Below, piece after piece: positions 1 to 8,846 of a DNA stretch of 64,000 nt; within the stretch, counting starts at the first letter, position 1; the number at the start of each line of letters is the position of its first letter. The position numbers and the translations under genes are program-made. A model generated the notes under the pieces. It worked only from the letters and a program-made list of their open reading frames with translations. It was not told the origin of the DNA and did no database searches. Location: positions 62,001 through 126,000 of the forward strand of contig CACMTR010000001.1 in NCBI GenBank assembly GCA_902616715.1, in the 5' to 3' direction. The DNA is from an uncultured SAR86 cluster bacterium (lineage in GTDB: Bacteria > Pseudomonadota > Gammaproteobacteria > Magnimaribacterales > AG-339-G14).

Positions 1-1157
1 TCAGGAATTGTCTCTATTTTTTCTAAAATAAGACCATTAAGTGTCACGGGTCCCTCCAAAGGTAAATCCCAGGAGAGTTTTTTATTTATTTCCCTTATAG
101 ATACACTTCCATCTATTAAAAAACTTCCATCTTTTTGTTCTTGAAAGTCTATTCTATTTGAGGATTGATCAGATGATAACTCTCCAACAATTTCTTCTAA
201 AATATCATTGATACTAACAATTCCTTTTACATTTCCATACTCGTCTACAACAACAGCTGAAGTTTTATTATCTTTTTGAAAATTAAATAGTTGGTTACTT
301 AAAGAGGTATTTTCTAAAGCGACATAAACTTCTTCAACATATTCCATAAAAGCATCAAAAGATTCCCTTTTGTCCAATAGAAAACTTTTAATGTTGTTTA
401 AGTCTATTACACCTTTTAAGTTATCAAGATTTTGTTCATAAATTGGAATAATTTCTTCAGAATTCTTAGAAACTTTTTTCATAAGCTCTTCAAAATCATC
501 GTCTAAATCTATTCCAATTATTTCATTTCTTGGCGTCATAATTTCATCTACTAAGATCGCGTCTAAATCAAGGATGCTTATCAACATATCTTGATATCTT
601 TTTGGGATTAAATCACCAGAGTTTTCTAATACACTTTTTAATTCTTCAGTTGTAATATCTTCGTTAGAATCTTTTTCGTTTGCTTTTAGCAAACTCAACA
701 AAGAGTTTGAAAAAAAGTTAACAATCCAAATTAAAGGATATAGGATTTTTTGAAGTATTTTTAAAATACCTGATGCAGGTAAAGCTATAGCTTCTGCGTT
801 TTTAGCAGCAAAAGTTTTGGGAGTAACTTCGGCAAAAATCAATATTATTATTGTTAATATTATTGAACCAATAAAAACCCCGCTATTACCGAAAAGCTCT
901 AAACACAATATGGTTGTTAACGCCGCAGCTAAAATATTTACAAAATTATTTCCTATTAAAATAACTCCAAGCAGCCTATCTGGGCGTTGAAGAAGTTTAT
1001 CTGCTCTTTTTGCTGAACGACTGTTTTGTTTGATTAGGTGCTTTAATCTGTACTTGTTAAGCGCCATCATGCCTGTCTCAGCACTAGAAAAAAATGCAGA
1101 CAATACAAGAAGAATTGAAATACTGGAAAGAAGTAACCAGATAGGAATTTCGTTCAA
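1..1157 (-). CDS. CNNM/CBS-domain membrane protein (CorB/YfjD, HlyC/CorC family), C-terminus cut by window edge
   Basis: Reading the minus strand from a TTG at 1157 gives an open frame of 385 codons that runs off the window start. The N-terminus is membrane-embedded and carries the CNNM signature FFSSAETGMMALNKYRLKHL, followed by further hydrophobic segments containing GNNFVNILAAALT and FAEVTPKTFAAKNAEAIALP. After about residue 190 comes a CBS-domain pair (MTPRNEIIGI; VVVDEYGNVKGIVSINDILE), then the beginning of the CorC/HlyC C-terminal domain. Family members act in Mg2+/Co2+ homeostasis as inner-membrane transporters. The TTG start is preferred because an in-frame TGA lies seven codons upstream and the first ATG falls inside the conserved CNNM motif. 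In E. coli yfjD lies near rpsP, and here it is divergent from rpsP. Family is certain; the exact paralogue is not. Confidence 0.9.
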   Translation of the reverse strand, partial: MNEIPIWLLLSSISILLVLSAFFSSAETGMMALNKYRLKHLIKQNSRSAKRADKLLQRPDRLLGVILIGNNFVNILAAALTTILCLELFGNSGVFIGSIILTIIILIFAEVTPKTFAAKNAEAIALPASGILKILQKILYPLIWIVNFFSNSLLSLLKANEKDSNEDITTEELKSVLENSGDLIPKRYQDMLISILDLDAILVDEIMTPRNEIIGIDLDDDFEELMKKVSKNSEEIIPIYEQNLDNLKGVIDLNNIKSFLLDKRESFDAFMEYVEEVYVALENTSLSNQLFNFQKDNKTSAVVVDEYGNVKGIVSINDILEEIVGELSSDQSSNRIDFQEQKDGSFLIDGSVSIREINKKLSWDLPLEGPVTLNGLILEKIETIP

Positions 1158-1211
1158 ATTAGATAAAGAGTTGTTTATTCATTTAACTGATTAAATTATA
1201 GAATGTTTTAC

Positions 1212-1239
1212 TTGAATACCAAATCAATTTAAATAGAAT
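1212..1239 (+). promoter_or_regulatory. Candidate sigma-70 promoter for the rpsP operon
   Basis: TTGAAT (1212-1217) and TAGAAT (1234-1239) are separated by 16 bases, the latter 5/6 to consensus, and lie 22 bases upstream of the rpsP start codon. This would give a leader of about 15 bases. The site is in the 104-base gap shared with the divergent CNNM gene. It was found by eye only, and in such AT-rich DNA chance matches are common. Confidence 0.45.
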
Positions 1240-1261
1240 AGCCTCTTTAAATATTAATTTT

Positions 1262-1741
1262 ATGGTTACTATTAGATTATCTAGATCAGGCGCAAAGAAA
1301 AAACCTTTTTTTCATATTACGGTAACTGATTCAAGAAAGCCAAGAGATGGGCGTTTTATTGAAAGAGTTGGCTATTTTAATCCTATTGCTAAGGGAAAAG
1401 AGCTAAGACTTAAAGTTGACCATGAAAGAATAGATTATTGGCTAGGAGTTGGTGCGTCATTAAGTGATAGAGTTGCACTTTTGGTTAAACAGTCCAAATT
1501 TTCGCCTGAGGAAGAAGAAAAGTACCTTAAGTCAAAAGAAGATAAAAGAATAAAAATTCTTGCCAAAAAGAAAGAGAAAGCTTTACAAGACTCAGATGCT
1601 GAAGCTACTGAATCATCTGAAATAGACCCGAGTCAAGTAACCGAAGCTGCACCAGCAGAAGAAACTCCTGAAGCCGAAGCTGCACCAGCAGAAGAAGCAC
1701 CAGCAGAAGAAACTCCTGAAGCCGAACAAAAAAAAGATTAA
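1262..1741 (+). CDS. rpsP: 30S ribosomal protein S16 with long acidic C-terminal tail
   Basis: Residues 1-80 are a normal S16: [19 protein letters not shown], then [19 protein letters not shown] and the [10 protein letters not shown]-like segment. S16 binds 16S rRNA and is needed for 30S assembly. The protein is 159 residues, about twice the usual 80-90. The extension is charged and low-complexity: a Lys/Glu-rich helix-like stretch (about 80-112), then Ala-Pro-Glu repeats (about 126-156) encoded by a DNA repeat at 1643-1723. It is first in a tight plus-strand cluster with rimM, trmD and rplS, the standard order. The core identity is certain; the role of the tail is unknown. Confidence 0.97.
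   Translation: MVTIRLSRSGAKKKPFFHITVTDSRKPRDGRFIERVGYFNPIAKGKELRLKVDHERIDYWLGVGASLSDRVALLVKQSKFSPEEEEKYLKSKEDKRIKILAKKKEKALQDSDAEATESSEIDPSQVTEAAPAEETPEAEAAPAEEAPAEETPEAEQKKD
1643..1723 (+). repeat. Direct repeat encoding Ala-Pro-Glu motifs in the S16 tail
   Basis: A 33-base unit at 1643-1675 (begins GAAGCTGCACCAGCAGAAGA, ends ACTCCTGAAGCC) recurs at 1676-1723 with an extra internal 15-base duplication (GCACCAGCAGAAGAA). All lengths are multiples of three, so the S16 reading frame is preserved and the tail reads as [11 protein letters not shown]-type modules. Such a repeat can change length by slippage. Confidence 0.85.
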
Positions 1742-1756
1742 TAAAATTCTCAATTA

Positions 1757-2263
1757 ATGAAATCCCAAAATGACGAATACATTTTGGTTGGTAAAATTGG
1801 TAAACCTGTTGGTTTAAAGGGATGGGCAAAAATTAATTCTTATACAAGACCCGAAGAAAACATTGGGAATTATGGAACATTCTTCCAGAGTTCAGAAAAA
1901 AATTTAATTATTTTTGAAAGTTTAAAAAAATCAGGCAAAAACTTAATTGTTAAGTTTCAAGACATAAATTCGAGAGAAGAAATTGAAACTCTAAAAAATA
2001 ACGATTTATATATTAACGCTAATGATTTACCAAAGCTAAAAGATAATGAATTTTATTGGAAGGATTTGATAGGTATGGAAGTTTATAACTTGAAAGATGA
2101 ATATTTTGGAAAGGTAAAAGAAATGATTGAAGCCGGTTCAGGGGATGTAATGGTAATTAAGGATAATAGAGAAAAGTCTATTTTGATTCCCTTCGAATAT
2201 GGCAAATTTGTAAAAAAAGTAAAAGATAATAGAATTTTTGTGAATTGGGAAAAAGATGACTAA
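1757..2263 (+). CDS. rimM: 16S rRNA processing/ribosome maturation factor RimM
   Basis: The 168-residue protein opens with the RimM beta-barrel signature YILVGKIGKPVGLKGWAKIN. It ends with the PRC-barrel half, including FYWKDLIGMEVYNLKDEYFG, MIEAGSGDVMVI and ILIPFEYGKFV. RimM binds S19 and the 30S head to help 16S processing. Length is typical for the family (E. coli about 180). It starts 15 bases after rpsP and overlaps the trmD start by 8 bases, so translation is probably coupled. Confidence 0.96.
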   Translation: MKSQNDEYILVGKIGKPVGLKGWAKINSYTRPEENIGNYGTFFQSSEKNLIIFESLKKSGKNLIVKFQDINSREEIETLKNNDLYINANDLPKLKDNEFYWKDLIGMEVYNLKDEYFGKVKEMIEAGSGDVMVIKDNREKSILIPFEYGKFVKKVKDNRIFVNWEKDD

Positions 2264-3035
2264 AAAAGCTTACTTCATATCTATTTTTCCGACAATTTTT
2301 AATGTAGTTCTAAATGAGGGTATTACAAAAAAATCTTTAACCAAGGGAATAATAGACTTTGAAGTTGTTAATCCTATGGATTTTTTAAAAGAAAAAGAAC
2401 GATTGGATGACGTTACCTATGGTGGCGGACCTGGTATGTTACTCAAAGCGTTACCACTAATAGAATCTATAGATTTCTGTAAAAAAAAATCAAAAAAAGA
2501 TTCAAAAGTTATTTATTTAAGTCCTCAAGGACATTTGTTTAATCAATCCATTGCTAAAAAGTTGGCAAAGGAAGACGAACTCATATTTGTTTGTGGAAGG
2601 TACGAAGGTATTGACAATAGAGTAATTGAATCGAGAGTTGATTTAGAGCTTAGTGTTGGTGACTATGTGCTCTCAGGAGGAGAAATAGCAGCTTTGGCAG
2701 TCCATGATTCTATTTGTAGAAATTATAAAGGCTTTCTAGGAGACGAGAATTCATTACTAGAAGAAAGCTTAGAAAATAATTTATTAGAATACCCACAATA
2801 TACTAAGCCAAAAGATATGGAAAGCGGAAAAGTACCAGAGGTTCTATTAAGTGGCGATCATAAAAAAATTGCTCACTGGAGAAGAAAACAAAGCCTAGGA
2901 AAAACTTTTCTTAATAGAAAAGATTTATTCTCTAAATTAGATTTGAAAAAAACTGATTTAGAAATTTTAGAAGAATTTCTTAGTGAACTTGGCTATGATT
3001 CTGATAGAATCTCCGAGCTATTAAAGGAATTATAA
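2256..3035 (+). CDS. trmD: tRNA (guanine-37-N1)-methyltransferase TrmD
   Basis: The 259 residues carry the SPOUT trefoil-knot signatures of Trm[47 protein letters not shown] and [17 protein letters not shown]. The tail domain contains [29 protein letters not shown]. TrmD methylates G37 of CCN/CUN/CGG-decoding tRNAs to prevent +1 frameshifting. The start overlaps the end of rimM, and the stop codon shares a base with the rplS start. Confidence 0.98.
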   Translation: MTKKAYFISIFPTIFNVVLNEGITKKSLTKGIIDFEVVNPMDFLKEKERLDDVTYGGGPGMLLKALPLIESIDFCKKKSKKDSKVIYLSPQGHLFNQSIAKKLAKEDELIFVCGRYEGIDNRVIESRVDLELSVGDYVLSGGEIAALAVHDSICRNYKGFLGDENSLLEESLENNLLEYPQYTKPKDMESGKVPEVLLSGDHKKIAHWRRKQSLGKTFLNRKDLFSKLDLKKTDLEILEEFLSELGYDSDRISELLKEL

Positions 3036-3388
3036 TGACAAGTTCAAGAAAAGCAGTCGATATCATTGAAAAAGCTCAATTAAAATCTGATTTACCTGTT
3101 TTTTCCCAAGGAGATACAGTTTTGGTTGAATATCTTGTAAAAGAGGGTACCAGGGAAAGATCACAGCCTTTTGAAGGAATAGTTATAGCTGTAAAAAATA
3201 GAGGTTTAAACTCTTCCTTTATAGTAAGAAAAATTTCTAATGGAGTCGGAGTCGAAAGGACCTTTCAAACACATAGCCCATTAATAAAATCTATAAAAGT
3301 CAAAAGAAAAGGTAAAGTTAGACAATCTAAATTATTTTATCTAAGAGAAAGATCAGGAAGATCAGCTCGCATCAAAGAAAAAATCTGA
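3035..3388 (+). CDS. rplS: 50S ribosomal protein L19
   Basis: The 117-residue protein has the L19 hallmarks [58 protein letters not shown] and the basic end [18 protein letters not shown]19 sits at the 30S-50S interface. Its ATG overlaps the trmD stop (TAATG), and it closes the rpsP-rimM-trmD-rplS set in canonical order. Length matches the family. Confidence 0.98.
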   Translation: MTSSRKAVDIIEKAQLKSDLPVFSQGDTVLVEYLVKEGTRERSQPFEGIVIAVKNRGLNSSFIVRKISNGVGVERTFQTHSPLIKSIKVKRKGKVRQSKLFYLRERSGRSARIKEKI

Positions 3389-3395
3389 ACTTGTC

Positions 3396-4292
3396 ATGAA
3401 TGACGATAAAAGGCAAATCATTGATGCCTTTATAGACACTATTTGGATAGAAAAAGGTCTGAGTCCTAATACTTTAAATTCTTATAAATCAGATTTAGAA
3501 AAATATTTAACTTGGATAGAATCAAATTCGTTAACTTTCAAGAATGTGAGTCGTTCGGATGTTTTAGAATATTTAGCTCATTTGTTTGGACAAAAATTAG
3601 AAGGTAAATCAGTTGCCAGAAACTTATCTTCACTCAAAGCATTTCATAATTATTTAATTCTAAAAGACATAACAAAGGATAATCCGTGTGAAAAAATAGA
3701 AACCCCTAAATTTATTAAATCTATTCCATCATCTCTCTCTGAAATTCAAATAGAAAAATTATTAGATGCTCCGGATGAGAAAACTTTTATTGGATTAAGA
3801 GATAAGACGATGATAGAAACATTGTATTCTTGTGGATTAAGAATTTCTGAATTAGTTAATTTAGAAATAATACATGTTAATTTAAGACAAGGCGTAATAA
3901 GGGTCATTGGAAAAGGCCAGAAAGAACGTTTGGTACCAATGGGACAAAAATTAATAAGTTTAGTTGAAATTTATTTAGATAAATTAAAAGAAAATAAGAT
4001 GAGAGATGCTACAAATTATGTATTTCTTTCACAAAAGGGAAAAAAAATTACAAGGCAGGCTTTTTGGCATAGAATTAAAATTTATGCCAAAAAAATTGGA
4101 TTAGAAGATAGTAAAATATCTCCTCATGTTCTTAGACATGCATTTGCTACACATTTGTTGAATAACGGAGCAGATCTCAGAGTTGTTCAACTTTTATTGG
4201 GACATAGCGATCTTAATACAACGCAAATTTATACAGAGGTTGCTAAACAAAGGTTACAAAACTTACATTCAAAGCATCATCCAAGAGGTTAA
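3396..4292 (+). CDS. xerD: Tyrosine recombinase XerD (chromosome dimer resolution)
   Basis: The 298-residue protein has an N-terminal SAM-like core-binding domain (about 8-95) and a C-terminal catalytic domain. The full tyrosine-recombinase set is visible: R149 (SCGLRISEL), K173 (GKGQKERLVP), H244 and R247 (HVLRHAFATHLL), H270 (LLGHSDL) and nucleophile Y279 (TTQIYTEV). XerD works with XerC and FtsK at dif to resolve chromosome dimers. Sequence style and the tail TEVAKQRLQNLHSKHHPRG fit XerD better than XerC. It sits in a housekeeping operon, 7 bases after rplS and immediately before dsbC, so it is not a phage integrase. Confidence 0.93.
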   Translation: MNDDKRQIIDAFIDTIWIEKGLSPNTLNSYKSDLEKYLTWIESNSLTFKNVSRSDVLEYLAHLFGQKLEGKSVARNLSSLKAFHNYLILKDITKDNPCEKIETPKFIKSIPSSLSEIQIEKLLDAPDEKTFIGLRDKTMIETLYSCGLRISELVNLEIIHVNLRQGVIRVIGKGQKERLVPMGQKLISLVEIYLDKLKENKMRDATNYVFLSQKGKKITRQAFWHRIKIYAKKIGLEDSKISPHVLRHAFATHLLNNGADLRVVQLLLGHSDLNTTQIYTEVAKQRLQNLHSKHHPRG

Positions 4293-5003
4293 ATGAAATA
4301 TTTAATAATAATTTTTTTAATTTTTATTTCATGCAGTAATGAGAATTATGCAAGTGACGATTTAATCTTGAAAATAAATAAATTTATTCCAGATGAGTTA
4401 TCGGTCGTGTCCTTTTCTAAATCTAATATAAAAAATCTATATGAAGTTGAATTAACTGATGGAACTTTTTTTTATATTGATGATCAAGGGGATCATATAT
4501 TTTTGGGTGATTTATTCAGAATTGAAAATAATAGATTAGTAAATTTATCTTACGTTAGAGAGAAAGAAAAATTATTAAAATTGCTCAATGAAATTGATCG
4601 TAACTCCCTGATAACCTTTGATCCACCGAAAAAAAAATACGAAGTTTTTGTTTTCACAGATGTTGATTGCGGCTTTTGTCGAAAATTTCACAAAAACATT
4701 CAAAGCTATCTTGATTTAGGCATTGAAATAAATTACTTATCTTTCCCTAGAGAGGGCCTTAAAAGCCAAACAGCAAAAAAACTCTCAACTGCATGGTGTT
4801 CTGAGGATCAAAAAAATACTCTTACAGATTTGAAGCTTGGTAAAGAATTACCGTTAAAAAATTGCGATTTAAATCCTATAGAAGACCATTATAATCTTGC
4901 TCAAGAAGCTGGTATTTCCGGAACTCCAACCTTCATAACAGAAAATGGATTTAAAATACCAGGATTAGTTGAAGCTGATGAATTAATACAATATTTTAGA
5001 TAA
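4293..5003 (+). CDS. dsbC: DsbC-type thiol:disulfide interchange protein, possibly lipid-anchored
   Basis: The protein has 236 residues: an N-terminal signal, a short dimerisation region (about 22-90) and a thioredoxin-fold domain with the active site DVDCGFCRKFH (C126, C129) and the cis-proline loop GTPTF. A second cysteine pair (AWCSED, KNCDLNP) corresponds to the structural disulfide of DsbC. The family isomerises wrong disulfides in the periplasm and is kept reduced by DsbD. The signal ends LIFISCSNENYAS; the Cys at residue 14 looks like a lipobox cysteine, which soluble DsbC lacks. Adjacency of xerD and dsbC is also found in E. coli. Confidence 0.9.
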   Translation: MKYLIIIFLIFISCSNENYASDDLILKINKFIPDELSVVSFSKSNIKNLYEVELTDGTFFYIDDQGDHIFLGDLFRIENNRLVNLSYVREKEKLLKLLNEIDRNSLITFDPPKKKYEVFVFTDVDCGFCRKFHKNIQSYLDLGIEINYLSFPREGLKSQTAKKLSTAWCSEDQKNTLTDLKLGKELPLKNCDLNPIEDHYNLAQEAGISGTPTFITENGFKIPGLVEADELIQYFR

Positions 5004-5006
5004 GTA

Positions 5007-6182
5007 ATGAATGAACTAGACAAAAACTTTGCATCAATAGATCGTCTACCGCCTTATATTTTTGAGCAGATAAACACTCTTAAAATGGAAGCTAGAAGAA
5101 ATGGAGAAGACATAATTGACTTTAGTATGGGTAATCCCGATGGCGAAACTCCTAAGTTCATTGTAGATAAGATGACTGAAACTGTTCAGAGAGGCGATAC
5201 ACATAGATATTCTCAATCAATTGGAATTCCGAAATTGAGGTTAGCTATAGCTGATTGGTACAAGAGAAAGTTTGAAGTTATTCTGGACCATTCCACTGAG
5301 GCTATAGTCACAATAGGTTCAAAAGAGGGATTAGGCCATCTAGCAATGGCTACTGTGGATAAAGGAGATGTAATTTTGGTACCAAATCCCGCATATCCTA
5401 TTCATCCTTTTGGATTCGTTATATCCGGAGCAGACATCAGGCATGTGCCTATAGGACCCAATATAAATTTCTTTGATAATCTTGAAGAAGCAATAAAAAC
5501 TTCATTTCCGAAACCAAAAATGCTTTTATTAAATTTCCCAAGTAACCCTACGGCATTATGTGTTGAAAAGGATTTTTTTGAAAAAGTAATTGAGATCGCA
5601 AAAGCAAATGGAATTTGGGTCGTTCATGATTTAGCTTATGCTGATTTATGTTTTGATGGTTACAAAGCACCATCAATATTGGAAGTAAAGGGTGCTAAGG
5701 ATATTGCGGTTGAATTTTTTACACTTTCCAAAAGTTACAACATGCCAGGTTGGCGTGTAGGATTTTGTTGTGGAAATCCTGAATTAATAAAGGCTTTGGC
5801 AAGATTAAAGTCATATTTTGATTATGGGCATTTTACTCCCGTTCAGGTTGCGGGTATTGAAGCCTTAAATAAAGGTGACGATTTTGTAAAAGAGGTCTGT
5901 GAGCTATATAAAATTAGAAGAGATGTTTTATGCGATGGTTTGAATAATCTTGGCTGGGAAGTAGAAAAGCCAAAAGCAACAATGTTTGTTTGGGCAAAAA
6001 TCCCTAAGAAATTTAATATGAAATCTATGGAATTTTCTGAGTTACTTCTCAAGGAAGCAAAGATTGCTGTTTCTCCAGGCTTAGGATTTGGAGTTTATGG
6101 AGACGATTTTGTAAGGTTTTCTCTTATTGAAAACGAACATAGAACTAAACAGGCTTTAAAAAATCTAAAGAAGATATTTTAA
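5007..6182 (+). CDS. alaC: Fold-type I PLP aminotransferase, AlaC-like (alanine/pyruvate)
   Basis: The 391 residues match class I/II aminotransferases. The PLP lysine lies in FFTLSKSYNMPGWRVGFCCG, preceded by the PLP-contacting segments LLLNFPSNPTA and WVVHDLAYADLCF. The N-terminus (IDRLPPYIFEQINTLKMEAR, then DFSMGNPDG) resembles AlaC/YfdZ glutamate-pyruvate transaminases, which frequently precede homoserine dehydrogenase in proteobacteria, as here (hom starts 3 bases later). Substrate is inferred from family and context; succinyldiaminopimelate transaminase activity is a possible alternative. Confidence 0.85.
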   Translation: MNELDKNFASIDRLPPYIFEQINTLKMEARRNGEDIIDFSMGNPDGETPKFIVDKMTETVQRGDTHRYSQSIGIPKLRLAIADWYKRKFEVILDHSTEAIVTIGSKEGLGHLAMATVDKGDVILVPNPAYPIHPFGFVISGADIRHVPIGPNINFFDNLEEAIKTSFPKPKMLLLNFPSNPTALCVEKDFFEKVIEIAKANGIWVVHDLAYADLCFDGYKAPSILEVKGAKDIAVEFFTLSKSYNMPGWRVGFCCGNPELIKALARLKSYFDYGHFTPVQVAGIEALNKGDDFVKEVCELYKIRRDVLCDGLNNLGWEVEKPKATMFVWAKIPKKFNMKSMEFSELLLKEAKIAVSPGLGFGVYGDDFVRFSLIENEHRTKQALKNLKKIF

Positions 6183-6185
6183 AAA

Positions 6186-7454
6186 ATGAAAACAGTAAAT
6201 ATCGCTTTGTGTGGAACAGGGAATGTTGGTTCTTCGTTCATGGACCTAGTTTTAAAAAATAAACAAAAAATTAAGTCAAATTTTGATGTCGATTTTAATT
6301 TACTTCTTATTGGATCCAGAAAAGGCGAGATAAATAATACTGAGTTTAAAGGAGTTTTAGAAAAGGACATATTAAAAGTCCCATTAAAAGATGAGATCGA
6401 TGTTGTTGTCGAATTAATTGGGGGTACAGATATTTCTTATGAATTAGCTAAATCAAGTCTTGAAAATGGCAAACACTTTGTAACAGCAAATAAGGCTTTG
6501 ATTGCTGAAAAAGGATCTGAATTATTTGAGCTCGCATCAAAAAATAATCTGCATATTGGATTTGAAGCTTCTGTTGGAGGAGGTATACCAATTATAAGAA
6601 CTTTAAGAGATGGATTAATATCCAATAAAGTAAATTGGTTCAAAGGAATTTTGAACGGTACTTCAAATTATATTCTGTCAAAAATGTATTTAGAAAATCA
6701 AACATACGAAAGCGCTCTAGAAGCCGCACAAGAATTGGGCTTTGCTGAACCAGATCCAACCTTTGATATAGATGGTACAGACGCTTATCAAAAAACTTCT
6801 ATTCTTTCTTTTCTTTCATTTAACGGCGAGATTCAAATGGATAAAATTTATCGCGAAGGAATAAACATGATCGAGCCTTTGGATATGGAATATGGAAAAG
6901 AACTAGGATACGTAATTAAACCTTTATCTTTAGGAATAAATTATGGAGAAAAATTATTTATTGGTTCATTTCCGGCATTTATTAAAAAAAATGAAATTTT
7001 AGCTAATGTAAACTTTGAAACCAACGTGATTGAAATAAACTCTGAGAATTTGAATTCTACTGCTTATCAAGGCCCAGGAGCCGGAGGTTATCCAACTTCA
7101 ACATCCGTAATGAATGATCTTATAGACATAGCGAAAGGAAAGGTATTTGATTATTCTAATCTTTTGAACTCTATTGAAATTGATAATTTCGACGATTTTA
7201 AAGCTACAAGATACTTAAGATTGATGGTTTTGGACCAACCAGGAGTAGTTGCTGAGATTTCTAAATTAATTGCAGAAAAAAATCTTTCAATTGATAATTT
7301 AATTCAAAAAGAAAAACAGAAATCAGATGGGATCATTCCCATCGTCATTGTCCTTGGCGAATGTTCAGAAAAAGTTGCTAACTCTTTGATAAATGACCTA
7401 GAAGAATTATCTAAGGTTAAAGACCCTATTCAACAAATCAGATTCATTGATTAA
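6186..7454 (+). CDS. hom: Homoserine dehydrogenase, monofunctional with C-terminal ACT domain
   Basis: The 422-residue protein has an N-terminal NAD(P)-binding motif (NIALCGTGNVGSSFM) and the catalytic domain signatures GKHFVTANKALIA, GFEASVGGGIPIIRTLRDGL, WFKGILNGTSNYILSKM and LGFAEPDPTFDIDGTDAYQK. An ACT domain from about residue 345 (RLMVLDQPGVVAEISKLIAE) suggests threonine feedback. It reduces aspartate semialdehyde to homoserine. It is three bases from the aminotransferase and two bases from thrC, so all three are one transcript. No thrB or aspartokinase is next to it. Confidence 0.96.
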   Translation: MKTVNIALCGTGNVGSSFMDLVLKNKQKIKSNFDVDFNLLLIGSRKGEINNTEFKGVLEKDILKVPLKDEIDVVVELIGGTDISYELAKSSLENGKHFVTANKALIAEKGSELFELASKNNLHIGFEASVGGGIPIIRTLRDGLISNKVNWFKGILNGTSNYILSKMYLENQTYESALEAAQELGFAEPDPTFDIDGTDAYQKTSILSFLSFNGEIQMDKIYREGINMIEPLDMEYGKELGYVIKPLSLGINYGEKLFIGSFPAFIKKNEILANVNFETNVIEINSENLNSTAYQGPGAGGYPTSTSVMNDLIDIAKGKVFDYSNLLNSIEIDNFDDFKATRYLRLMVLDQPGVVAEISKLIAEKNLSIDNLIQKEKQKSDGIIPIVIVLGECSEKVANSLINDLEELSKVKDPIQQIRFID

Positions 7455-7456
7455 TC

Positions 7457-8842
7457 ATGTTGTATTCTAGTTCCAGAGGAAAATCAGAATCAGTAAAATT
7501 TTTGGAAGTGTTAACTTCTGGAGTTGCACCGGATGGTGGTTTGTATCTTCCAGAAGAAACGCCTAAATTTCTTGAAGAAGAATTATTAAGCTTTAAAAAT
7601 TTTTCATACAACGAACTTGCGTTGAAAATTCTTCACCCTTTTATGGATGACTTTTTGTCTGAAGAAGAACTTGAAAAAATAATTGAGGAATCGTATTCAT
7701 CTTTTAGAATTGAGAATGTAGTTCAAATAAACAACCAGAAACAAGTCGGTAATATATTAGAACTTTTTCATGGTCCTACTTATGCTTTCAAAGACGTAGC
7801 CATGCAGCTCCTTGCAGGCCTGTTAAATAAAGCTTCAGAAAAAATTGATAAAAAAATAGTCATTTTAGGAGCAACATCTGGAGATACTGGTTCTGCTGCC
7901 ATTGAAGCTTGTAAGCGTTACACAGACTTAGATATTTTCATTCTTTTCCCAGATAAGAAGATATCTGAAGTTCAACAAAGACAAATGACTACTTCGGGAG
8001 CAGATAATGTTTATTCTATTGCAGTGAATGGCGATTTTGATGATTGTCAGAAATATGTAAAAAAACTTTTTTTAAAACAAGAAGAATTTCCAAAGATCAG
8101 GTTTGTATCTATAAATTCCATAAACTGGACAAGAATAATTTCTCAAAGCGTTTACTTTTTTTATGCTAATTTTCTTCTAGATAATAATAAATATGTCGCT
8201 TCAATACCCTCTGGAAACTTTGGACATGCTTATGCTGGATGGCTTGCGACTAAAATGGGATTAGAGCTTGAAGGAATTCATATTGCTACAAATAAGAACG
8301 ACATCTTAGATAGGTTAATTTCATCTGGTATTTACTCTAGAAATAAAACTATTAAATCATTAGCTCCGAGTATGGATATTTCAGTTGCAAGTAATTTTGA
8401 AAGGTTAATGGTAGATGTATTGGGTAATGATAGATCTAAATTAAATGAATTGATGAATATTTTTCCTGAAAACCCACTAGATTTTAATAATTATCCAGAA
8501 TGGAAAAAAATATCTTCCTTTTTTTCTAGCAGTAAAACCGACGACCAGGAAATAAAAAAATGTATTGAAGAAGTGATCTCTAAATCAAATTATTTCATAG
8601 ATCCTCACACCGCCACTGCAGTAAAAGGACTTCTGAGCTCAAAGATCCCTGGAGAAAATATATTAACTTTTGCAACTGCACATCCAGGAAAATTTCCAGA
8701 TGCCTACCATGATATAAATGGCTTTACTGATATGATTCCATCTGATTTGATAAGTATTTTCGAAAAAGAAGAAAGTTTTATTAAGTTAAATAATAATTAT
8801 GAGGAGATATCTAATTTTATTTCTTCAAACTATAAAAATTAA
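7457..8842 (+). CDS. thrC: Threonine synthase
   Basis: The 461 residues begin MLYSSSRGKSESVKFLEVLT and contain the PLP-lysine motif LELFHGPTYAFKDVAMQLL, phosphate-binding GATSGDTGSAAIEA and the C-terminal TATAVKGLL and FATAHPGKFPDA, all typical of the longer proteobacterial ThrC. It converts O-phosphohomoserine to threonine. It follows hom with a 2-base gap, and prfB begins 4 bases later. Confidence 0.97.
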   Translation: MLYSSSRGKSESVKFLEVLTSGVAPDGGLYLPEETPKFLEEELLSFKNFSYNELALKILHPFMDDFLSEEELEKIIEESYSSFRIENVVQINNQKQVGNILELFHGPTYAFKDVAMQLLAGLLNKASEKIDKKIVILGATSGDTGSAAIEACKRYTDLDIFILFPDKKISEVQQRQMTTSGADNVYSIAVNGDFDDCQKYVKKLFLKQEEFPKIRFVSINSINWTRIISQSVYFFYANFLLDNNKYVASIPSGNFGHAYAGWLATKMGLELEGIHIATNKNDILDRLISSGIYSRNKTIKSLAPSMDISVASNFERLMVDVLGNDRSKLNELMNIFPENPLDFNNYPEWKKISSFFSSSKTDDQEIKKCIEEVISKSNYFIDPHTATAVKGLLSSKIPGENILTFATAHPGKFPDAYHDINGFTDMIPSDLISIFEKEESFIKLNNNYEEISNFISSNYKN

Positions 8843-8846
8843 TTCT

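Noticed and set aside
1605-1829. Minus-strand ORF with Leu-rich repeats opposite the rpsP tail
   Set aside because: It is the reverse reading of the Ala-Pro-Glu repeat DNA; low complexity and no upstream signals.
3396-4292. Tyrosine recombinase as a sign of a prophage or integrative element
   Set aside because: The protein is a typical XerD inside a housekeeping operon with dsbC; no tRNA-edge attachment repeats or phage genes are present.
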